DNA of 11,963 nucleotides from Amoebophrya sp. AT5.2 (Eukaryota; Sar; Dinophyceae; Syndiniales; Amoebophryaceae): the NCBI GenBank assembly GCA_005223375.1, contig RXOD01005925.1, forward strand, positions 1 to 11,963, in the 5' to 3' direction. Shown piece after piece: positions 1 to 8,100 of the stretch; within the stretch, counting starts at the first letter, position 1; the number at the start of each line of letters is the position of its first letter. A program made the translations under genes and the position numbers. The notes beneath the pieces are model-generated. The model had not been told where the DNA came from and made no database searches. It saw nothing but the letters and a program-made list of their open reading frames with translations.

Positions 1-47
1 ATGCATTGTTTTGACCTGTAAACTACGTGAACCGGGAGCTGCTGGAC

Positions 48-2185
48 ATGAGTGCGGACTATCGTACCGGAGATTTCTCCTTTGTGTATTCTCCGCCCAT
101 CATCGCGGTGAAGTATGCGCTCGACGTGATCCGGGGCTTCATCCTTATCGCCGGGCTCATTTTTTCTGTGTTCATTCCGCGGGCGAGGCGGAAGGACTAC
201 TGGGTCTACGATTTACCGGGGGACGTGACGGACGCCGAGATCGACGTGCTGCTGCGGAACCGCAACGTGGGCTTCCTGTCGCTGGACGTGTGGCACGGGT
301 TCGCGGCAGGGATCGCGGTGGCCACGGGCGGAATCCAGTTGCTGGTCCTGCTCATGGACATATGGGCGCGGTGCGCGATCGGAACCGACCCCTACAGCTG
401 GATCGCGCAAAGAAGACAGGCGCTCGGAGTCCTGCCTCCGGGTATAGATACTTCCTTTGAATTTTAACTTGAAGCTACTTCTACTTTAATTAAATTTGAA
501 GTCAAGTCGAAGTTTGAAATTGAAGGGTCGTGAAAACTACAAATTCGAATGCGCCGTCAAATTATGTCCAACGGTTATATATCGCTCCATCGCGGCGTCG
601 AAGCGGAATCGTCGGGAACTATCGCCACACAACTACTACTAACAACAGCTGTGGCGCCCGATGCGAACGGCGGTGCGCACCACCGCCAGCCCTTCGAGCT
701 TTTCGACCCGAGTCGTCAGTGCAACGGCCCGGACACTACCACCCCCGCAACGGCGTTCAACCCGTGGGGGCACTGGGTCCCGCAGGACTTCGGGGACTTC
801 GTGAAGTGCTTCCCCCTGGTGCCCGGCGAGAAGCACTGGTGGTTCGGGCTGGGGATGCGCAGTTTGCTGATGGTATTGTACTTTTACACGGTGTGGTCCA
901 CGGCGTCGAAGTTCGACACGGTGCACGTTATGGCGAGACCAGATGGTAAGTGGCTGGCCAGTCGGCTAGGTCCCCCCCCGGCCGTGCATTAGCCTGCGGC
1001 CCTACGGGCGTCGCGCTGCGCCCGAACTCTAGGTCCCTGCGGCGTGCGGGTGTCTCACCGCCCCGACGGGCGCCGTCGCGCTGCGCGCGCAGCCACCGCC
1101 CGCGCTCTAGGTCGCGCATCCGCCCAGTGCCAGTCAAGGCGGTCTACTAGGCGGTCAAGGTGTTTGCGTGTTCCTTCGCATGTTCCAAAGCCTTCCGCTT
1201 TGGGCAAATTTTTGCCCAAACCGCAAGGTTTTGGAACATGCTGTACTTTTACACGGTGTGGTCCACGGCGTCGAAGTTACACAGTGTGGGCCACTTACCA
1301 TCTGGTCCCGCCATACACGTGGGTACGAGCTCCTACTACCGGGGGCTGCGCGCTGAGCACGGCATCGTGAAGATCGCGGCGTACGAGACCGCGTTCATGG
1401 CCGTCTCCGTCTGGTTCGCGCCGCAGCAGCTGAACGACTACCTCGTCTGGGCGGAGATCTGGTCGCTGTGGGTGGTGATGATGCTTTTCCTCGCCTACTA
1501 CTACTGCTGGCTTTTGTACGCGACGGCCTGCTCTTTTATGGACTGCGTGCTGGACTACAAGTACCCGGACTGCGTTTTGGCAAAAAAGTTCGACGTGTAC
1601 GTCGAGAACGAGGCACAGCTGAAGGAGCAGCTGCGGATCGTGCACCAAACGCGGCGGATGAACTGGGTGGCGAGAGAGGGGAACAAATCCTTCGCCACGC
1701 TGCTGGAGCGGCCGCCGGACGAACTGGAGCTCCGCGACGTGCTGCTGTACCGAGAGCACCCGAGTATGATGCTGGGCGACCTGCCGCCATCAATCTCGCA
1801 AGAACAGCAGCTGGCCGGGGGGGCCGCGGCGGGAGCAGATTTTCACAGCGCGACAAGCGGCACGGGTGCGGCGCGAGGCGGCACCCGCTCGTTGTACAGC
1901 CGGGCAGGCTCAAACCTGGAGCGGCTGGCCAGCATCACGGAAGCCGATTCCGGAGCACAGCAAGTGGAGTCTACGACCCGGCGCGACCTGTGGCGCGAAA
2001 ACCCCTGGCTCGACTACGCCACGGAGCAAGCGTTGCGGAGCCGCGAAGTACTCGCCTCGCCGAGACTCGGGGGATCGGCGCGCCCAACCAACGCCGGTGT
2101 TGGGGGAGGCAGCGGATCGCCCCGCAGCGCCAGTACAATTATACGCGACAGCAAAGCAAAGCTTATTAAGCTTGCGCCGGGTTAA
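48..2185 (+). CDS. Multi-pass membrane protein of unknown family (three exons)
   Basis: Exons are 48-441, 649-928 and 1321-2185, giving a predicted 512 residues. I see five hydrophobic segments, at about residues 18-43, 83-105, 195-215, 240-258 and 266-296. The third segment carries the motif LYFYTVWSTASK and the fifth is aromatic-rich (LAYYYCWLLYATACSF). After residue 300 comes a long hydrophilic tail rich in Ser, Gly, Arg and Ala, probably cytosolic and disordered. The start at 48 is the first in-frame ATG after an in-frame stop at 12. An upstream exon is possible because the window opens close to this point. The 442-648 junction joins frames as G|CT (Ala). The 929-1320 junction joins as GT|G (Val) and gives FDTVHVGTSSYY. 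I recognise no family and assign no function. The exon structure is well supported by frame continuity; the N-terminus is not. Confidence 0.75.
442..648 (+). other. Intron 1 of the membrane-protein gene, GT-AG class
   Basis: The donor is CCGG|GTATAG and the acceptor is ACTACTAACAACAG|CTGTGG. A CTAAC branch-point-like string lies just before the AG. The intron is relatively AT-rich, with repeated GAAGT/TTGAA words, unlike the GC-rich exons. Removing it joins LGVLPP to AVAPDANGG in frame (phase 1). Without removal the upstream frame stops at 467. Confidence 0.7.
877..913 (+). repeat. 37-bp direct repeat, exon copy
   Basis: This coding stretch encodes LYFYTVWSTASK in the third membrane segment. 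It recurs exactly at 1242-1278 inside the neighbouring introner-like element, 365 bp downstream. Confidence 0.95.
1179..1240. repeat. Near-perfect palindrome inside the introner-like element
   Basis: The arms are 1179-1208 and 1211-1240. Of 30 positions 27 pair, and the arms are separated by two T. The sequence starts CATGTTCCAAA and ends TTTGGAACATG. It abuts the 37-bp exon copy by one base. Confidence 0.9.
1242..1278 (+). repeat. 37-bp direct repeat, intron-internal copy of the exon
   Basis: This is an exact copy of 877-913, lying between the internal hairpin and the right terminal inverted repeat of the element. It is open in the same frame as the exon that follows, so retention of the 3' part of the intron (1160-1320) would translate without a stop. 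Confidence 0.95.
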
Positions 2186-3112
2186 GTTAACCCATAAGTA
2201 TTAGCTGCATTTTTAGGCCGCTAGCAAGGACGGGGAGAACGAGAAGATGATCTGGTGGTCCTCGCCGAGAGCAGAATAAGTCCTACTTTTCGGCGTGGGC
2301 ATGCAGCCGGAAGGTTCTTTGCAATGAGCAGTCACTCTCGGGCGCGAAGAATCAATGTGGGTTGCGCATTTCAAATGATTTATGTGGGTTGGTGTCAAAT
2401 TGTGCTGCGCTCGCTGGCTATTTCAAAATATCTCTACACTCTATCTTTTATTGGTATCAACTTTTACATTTACTCCTTGAAACCTAAAAAATCAATCTCA
2501 GCATTGATTCTTCTAATTATTTCTTTTGCTTCGACGTACTCAACACTCATAACTTATTCTTGCTTTCTGTTTCTGTTTTCGTGGCGAGTGGTCGCGCAGG
2601 AAGATCCATCTCGACCCACCTAAGTAGATTCATTTAAATTTTGATGATAGAAACGCTTTGCGTTTTGCTCGTTGCAATGAATGCTGATGCTCAATTTCAA
2701 GCTCGCGACCTTGCTGATCGTGAGCGTGGAATCACTTATGGATTGATTTTTCGACGGCAGCCAACGGCTTAAACTACCTAGACATCAATCCTCCTGCACC
2801 AGGAAGCTGTTGTACGACCGATCCTCGATCGATTGATTGTGCATCAAAACGACCAAAAGCACCGTGCTGAAACTGATTTTGCCGTGAAGCACAGAGGAAA
2901 GCGAACGGGAAGGCTGAACCGAATCGAGCGGAGCTGTGCGTTAAGGGTGTGTTGTGTTCTCGGCTTCGGCAGCAAGTGTACGGCAGGAGCGGGAGCAGCA
3001 ACGGAGTTTTTTTTTTGAAATACTCAAGATATTTTCATACTATCGGAATGCACAGTACTAGAACTCGGGTATTGTGCTGTCAATCTCTCTCAATCGCACC
3101 CGTGGTCGGAGA
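2186..3112. other. Intergenic gap, no convincing gene
   Basis: This stretch is richer in A and T than its flanks and should hold the 3' untranslated region of the membrane-protein gene and the 5' flank of the kinase gene. An open frame at 2255-2623 has a composition typical of chance translation of AT-rich DNA, and I do not call it. A run of ten T lies at 3007-3016, about 100 bp before the kinase start. The string ATGTGGGTTG occurs twice near 2354 and 2380. I see no RNA gene or mobile element here. Confidence 0.6.
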
Positions 3113-4522
3113 ATGATGTGCTCCTCCTGGCTCCGCTTCCCCGAGGTGTGGATTGACTTGGGGGATCCGGTCGAGACGAAATGTGCCAAGCTCGCCGCGC
3201 TCATATCGAAAATGTGCGGCGCGGAGCAGAGCCAAGAGAGGCAGCAGCTCCAGCCGCAGGTTTCCGCAATCCAGGGTGGCATCTCGAATCTGCTGTTCAG
3301 AGCCGACGTGTCTGTGTCCACAGCAGGAGGCGCCGTTTCGCATTCCTACCTCGTTCGTATTTTCGGGGACTGCAGTGTGGACGCCTCCCTCAAGGTGTGC
3401 GACCGAGCTCTGGAAAACGAAATCTGCCACCAACTCTATTCTAGAATGGGGATTGGCGCGGGTGTCTTGGCGGAGTTCGCGAATGGGCGGGTAGAAAGGT
3501 GGTTCGAGGGCTACAGAACACTGGAGCCCCTCGATTTACTCCACCCCCAGTACTCCGTCCAGATCGCGCGCAAGCAGGCGGAGCTGCATTTGGCAAACAT
3601 CACAGTTCGCGGCGACAAGAACCTCCGCAACCTGGGGATGGGGAATGGTGGAATTGCAAGTACAGATACAAGCACCTCGTTCGTCGAATTGTGGGGACGT
3701 CTCCGCGACTGGGCAGCGAAAGCCAAGTTTGTGAGCGAATCGCACCCGAAATCGGCCGAGGTTCCTCAATTGAACGTGGACCACCTGCTCGGGGAAGTGC
3801 TTTTCTGGGAGAAATGGTTCGGGAACACGAAGGATAAAACTTCTACAACAAACTTTATCCATGTGGATATGCACACCATGTCCGAGAGCATCGACGAGAG
3901 GCGGGACAAGTACGACCGCGCCCGTGCTTTCTGGGCGGAAGCCTGCTTTTGCCACCACGACCTGCTCAGCGGGAACATCATGGTGCGGACATCATCAAGA
4001 GCAGCTGGGAACAAGGCGGAAGTTGTTCCCAGACTCGACGTGCAGGACATGCGTCTGATTGATTTCGAATACGCGGCGTACAACCACCGCGGGTACGACG
4101 TTTGCAACCACTTCAACGCGATTCCGGAGTCCATGCTCATCATTGAGAACGACTTCCGCCCAGACCTGTACTTTCCGAAGCGGGAAGCAATCGCGGAGTA
4201 CGTGAAGAGCTACTACACCGGAAAGATGGAGTTGGAGGTGCGGGCGGGGGAACAAGAAAGACAAACAGGAGCAGCTGCCGTCCGCATGGAGATCCTCTGT
4301 TCTGTCGAGATCCTCTGTTCTGAGCCGGGACTCGACGCGCTGCTGGAGTACTGTCCGGTGGCGGAGCTGTATTGGATCCTATGGGCGATCATCCTCTCGG
4401 CCACGTCGGAGGTGGATTTCGATTACTTGCATTACGCAAGAACGCGGTACGAAAAGGGGTATCTGCGCTACAAAAAAGAGGTGCTGCAAAACGCGGAAAA
4501 ATACGGAAAATCCTCAACTTGA
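3113..4522 (+). CDS. Choline/ethanolamine kinase family protein
   Basis: The predicted protein is 469 residues in one exon. The family phosphorylates choline or ethanolamine with ATP in the first step of the Kennedy pathway to phosphatidylcholine or phosphatidylethanolamine. The glycine-rich nucleotide loop is seen as QGGISNLLFR (residues 54-63). The Brenner phosphotransfer motif is HHDLLSGNI (281-289), with catalytic Asp283 and Asn288. The metal-binding and choline-kinase motif is LIDFEYAAYNHRGYDV (315-330), followed by CNHF where the family usually has GNHF. An insert near residues 380-405 contains a recent tandem duplication. The length is near that of eukaryotic family members. ATG occurs twice in a row at 3113 and 3116, and an in-frame stop at 3059 limits upstream extension. 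Choline versus ethanolamine preference cannot be decided from motifs. I see no signal peptide and infer a cytosolic enzyme. Confidence 0.93.
   Translation: MMCSSWLRFPEVWIDLGDPVETKCAKLAALISKMCGAEQSQERQQLQPQVSAIQGGISNLLFRADVSVSTAGGAVSHSYLVRIFGDCSVDASLKVCDRALENEICHQLYSRMGIGAGVLAEFANGRVERWFEGYRTLEPLDLLHPQYSVQIARKQAELHLANITVRGDKNLRNLGMGNGGIASTDTSTSFVELWGRLRDWAAKAKFVSESHPKSAEVPQLNVDHLLGEVLFWEKWFGNTKDKTSTTNFIHVDMHTMSESIDERRDKYDRARAFWAEACFCHHDLLSGNIMVRTSSRAAGNKAEVVPRLDVQDMRLIDFEYAAYNHRGYDVCNHFNAIPESMLIIENDFRPDLYFPKREAIAEYVKSYYTGKMELEVRAGEQERQTGAAAVRMEILCSVEILCSEPGLDALLEYCPVAELYWILWAIILSATSEVDFDYLHYARTRYEKGYLRYKKEVLQNAEKYGKSST
4289..4321 (+). repeat. 18-bp tandem duplication in the kinase gene
   Basis: GAGATCCTCTGTTCT occurs at 4289-4303 and 4307-4321 with GTC between, making the protein repeat EILCSVEILCS. 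The 18-bp period keeps the frame. It lies in a family-variable region after the catalytic motifs. Confidence 0.9.
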
Positions 4523-5123
4523 GGGGGGGCAGCTGTGAATCATGTGACAGTGTCCGTCTAGAGCTTCTTCGTTTTTACTTTCAACGTTGAAATATCAAAC
4601 CGCCCGTGTGAGGCAAGCGCTAGAGTAAAGAAACCTATATTGTTTTTTGCCTGCTAGGATGTCCACTGCGCGAATCGCCACCGGATACCACTATACCTCC
4701 GGCACATGTGGTTGTGCGTCTGCGCCGAGGACAATGTTTTGACGAAGAGATGAAAACCCCACAGAACGTGAACGGGAAGTGAAGAAGAAAGAGAAACCAG
4801 CTACACCTGAACGAGGATACCAGTCACCGCGAAACGGTTACGCGTGTTCCCGCAACCTTTTTCGCAGCGCCTTTCGCCTATGGCGTTAAATTTTCTCGAC
4901 GCCCCGAACTCGGTCTTGATCTTGAAAGGACACGCGGTTGCAGTAGCAGTAGCAGGCAAGGACGTTCTCGTTCTCTCCCCTCTGCATTTCCATTTGGATG
5001 GGGTGCTGGATCGTTATTGCGACTGGTCTGGACGAACAGGGAAAAGCTAGAGAATTACAAACGGCCCGCTCCCGCCGCCTGGATCGGCCTAGCTACTGGC
5101 TGCTAGTATCGTCCTCGTCGTAG
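4523..5123 (+). other. Kinase 3' flank and unresolved 5' region of the channel gene
   Basis: A 56-codon frame starts at ATG 4880 and stops at 5050; its product begins MALNFLDAPNSV and is fairly hydrophobic (AVAVAVAGKDVLVLS). It could be a small gene, a first coding exon of the channel gene, or chance. No donor joins it convincingly to the next open frame. An acceptor-like GTCGTAG at 5117-5123 precedes the first exon-like stretch. No promoter motif can be named. Confidence 0.4.
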
Positions 5124-8100
5124 TGCGCTTGATACAATCAATGGTCGCCATCGCGAAAATCGTGGCTCGACTTCCTTCGACGACGGGGCTTCCAACATTC
5201 CCGTCTTCAACGGTGTGACGACAGGGATGTTGGAAGCCCCGGGTGCGCCGCGGCGGTTGTCTCGTCGCGCACAGACCGAGCACCTGGAGGCGCCCCCAAC
5301 TTTGCTGACGGACCGATCCCAGGGTCTGGGCGGCGAGCACCCCCACCGATCGGCGGACCAGCAGGGCACGACGAGTACCGGCAGCCAGAACCCGCCAGCC
5401 GGCAGAGAGCTGCAAAGTATCGCTCGAAGATGGTCAATGTCTCGAGACGAGTGTTGTTTTCTTTTTCTATGAAGCCACGAGGACCGGCAGTCGAGTACTC
5501 AAAAAAATAACACCAAACTAGCTGCATTCGCGTTCGTCTTCGTGTTGCCATCGAGATCTTCGAGTGAATTCTTCTATTTCGCAGCCCGTCGTTCCTTCCT
5601 CCGTCCGAATGCGCAGCTTTCGAGACAGGGCACCCTGGAAGTTTCGCCGGAGTCGCGGCGCGCGTCCGTGGTGGACGATGGCCCCGACTCCCGCTCGGCT
5701 TTCGGGGAGCGGGAGTCGGCGGGCGACGCGGAGGGCGGGATTTCGGGGAGGGCCGGGAGCCCGCCAGCGCGGAGAACACTGCGGTCGACATCGAGGTCCC
5801 GGATATGGGACGACGTGCAGGAGGGCAACAACCTGCTTAAAACCTTTCTGGAGCCGGCCGGGGGGAAAGGTGCGTTCTCGGTTGGTTCTGTTGGTTCTTT
5901 TGGCATGATTTTGATATGGCATTCGCCACCTCCTCCGGTCATCCGTTTGCTTCGCAGTTCTTGCCCGGCATGCGGTCGCTTTCGCTGCAGAAGTAGTTGA
6001 TCAATCTACTTCACACGCGGCGCCCGCGCCGCAAAATTCTTATAAGGAAAAGAACTACATCTACATCTACATCTACATCTACAACGGGACGACGACCACC
6101 ACCACCTCCTCCATCGCACGGCATAGACATAGGAAGATTCTCATCTTGAACTAGAACTTGAATGGCATGGGATCATAGATTCGTTCCTCTTCTCGCCCAG
6201 GTCTCGCGAAGGCATCGTCCCACACGCAGCTGGAGAAGATTTTCCACCACGGGGGGAGCGTGCTCGATAACATCCACGCGGTCGTAAATGAGGTGAATCA
6301 GGTGAACAACGAAAACCCGCACTCCGTCCGTGCCTTCGTCGCGAAGAAGAAACTGTTGATGTGGCTCTTCCTGGAGGAGCCCTTCCTCACGCCGCTCTCC
6401 ACCGCCTACTCGCTGCTCATGATCCTCCTCGTCTTCTGCGGATTCTACACGGCCGTGGCGCCGCAGGTACAGTAGGCTACTTCACTCTGAATGTGATGTG
6501 GTGTGGTGTTCCAGGAGGAAGGAGGGGCTCTAGTACCAATTCGGCAGGTCATGCTCATGCTCATGTCGACGAGGTTCTCGCCACCGATGGCTCATAGATC
6601 ACCAAATTTCCACCAGGCCTTCAACAATTTCAGTGGGGAGTTCCACCCGACGCCGCACTTCGAGTCTCGGGTGTACTGGTTCACCTTCGCCGTCAACCTG
6701 ATCTGCACGCTGGAAACCGGGGTACGCTTTTTCGTGGCGCCGGTGAAAACAAAGTTCATCAACCAAGTGAACAATCTCTTCGACGTGCTTGCTAGCGAGA
6801 GGGGTTGCTGCTCCTAACTGAGGAACTGTAATACTAAAAACGACGCGCGGTGGCACTGGCGGGTCTTTGCCCTTGGGGGTCCCGAAGGAAACACCTCCGC
6901 GCTTCGCGCCAGGCCGGTCAGAGATGCGCCATTGGCTAGCTAGGGAATGACTCTCTCTTCACCCCTAAAGCTACGCACCTGCCTAGATGATCGAACGCCA
7001 AGCACCATTAACTTACCTCTTGTTGTGAAATCTGAGACAAAAACGGCCGCCGCGCTTCGCTTAGCAGTTGACCTCTATATGCAGCAACCCTTTTCATACT
7101 TGCCGTTCTGCCCTTCTGGCTCAACAACACTTTGCGACTCGACCATCATGATTCCTCTAATGGTAGTGTCGACGGAGGTGGTGAAGGAGGTGATGGCACT
7201 ACTACAACTAGCGACAACCACCACTACTACTGGCTGCGGTACATCAGCGTGTTCGGGTGCGTCCTCTGGCTCGTGAAGCTGTGCCGGTACTTCCCGGGGT
7301 GGTACCTGCTGCGGATGGCGCTGCGGAACTCGATGAGCGCATTACTGATTCCGGTGTTCTTCCTCACGATGATGGGCGTGGCGGGGGCGAGCCTGATCAC
7401 CACCTTCGACTGGATCGCCGCCGTGAACGGAGACGCGCCCTTCACCATCAGCAGCTGGATGAACGCCTTCCACTACATCATGGTGGTGACGATTTCCATC
7501 GACGTGTCTCCTGTGTACGGCACTGCTGCGCAGTCCGGCCCTGCCCAGGCCATCACGGTGCTGTGGATGTACCTGGGCGTGATTTTTTTGTCCATGCCCA
7601 TCGCGATCGTGGGCACGTGCTTCTCGCAGACCTGGTTTGACCAGGACCGCATCGTGCTGGTCGAGAAGGTCCGCTCGCGGATGCGGCAGCAGGGCTACAC
7701 AACCGACGACCTGCGCGAGGTCTTCGACGAGGTGGACGAGGACTTGAGCGGGGAGATCGACTTCTACGAGTTCAAGCGCATGCTGGAGGCCTTCCACTTC
7801 TTCGCGCCGATCGGCAAAACGCGAAAGCTGTTCAACCACTTCGACAGCAATGGCATACGTCGGGACCAGCGATGGGAAGTAGGCAATTGGTAGGTAAGAA
7901 AGTACTATCATGGGTTGTAGTTGTCCCCACTTGGGTCGTGGCGATCGCCCTTACGTGGCGACTGCGTCAAGGCGTTCGGAACCGCCCGGCGGGAAGGCGC
8001 CGGGCGGTATCAGAGACGCCCCATTGTGGAAGGGTAGGGGGAGGCGGGTCCCTCGTTGGAGATGAGCCGTTGGGAGGTAGATGGAAACGGGCGGGAAAAG

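Larger units (their letters stand above)
924..1320 (+). mobile_element. Introner-like element in the membrane-protein gene
   Basis: The direct repeat CACGT occurs at 924-928 and 1316-1320. Between the copies, the sequence begins TATGGCG and ends CGCCATA. The inverted arms are 929-954 and 1290-1315, and 25 of 26 bases match. Removing the element plus one repeat copy (392 bp) restores the frame and gives FDTVHVGTSS. Both arms contain GGTAAGT (inverted in the right arm). It looks like a donor, but using it at 946 would leave the extra residues MARPDG. Inside are a GC-rich stretch with an imperfectly duplicated segment (about 1001-1033 and 1063-1112), a 62-bp hairpin and a 37-bp copy of the upstream exon. 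No transposase is present, so any mobility would have to be non-autonomous. Confidence 0.8.

Noticed and set aside
27..47. GTG start for the first gene
   Set aside because: Eukaryotic initiation at GTG is rare and an in-frame ATG follows at 48.
1468..2169. Plus-strand open frame of 233 codons overlapping the third exon
   Set aside because: The product is Arg/Gly/Ala-rich with no motif and is out of frame with the exon that continues the membrane protein.
2255..2623. Open frame of 122 codons in the intergenic gap
   Set aside because: It is relatively AT-rich, has no recognisable domain, and its hydrophobic Ile/Leu/Ser/Tyr run is what AT-rich non-coding DNA gives by chance.
5207..5791. Minus-strand open frame (194 codons)
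   Set aside because: It is Pro/Arg-rich low-complexity translation opposite probable exons and an intron of the channel gene.
6017..6032. GC-rich palindrome as a terminator or element end
   Set aside because: It has only 7-bp arms with a two-base spacer, inside an intron, with no associated direct repeats; chance is adequate.
7342..7911. Long minus-strand open frame (189 codons)
   Set aside because: It lies opposite the channel S5-S6 and EF-hand exon, whose plus-strand product has clear family motifs; the antisense product is His/Val-rich with no recognisable domain.
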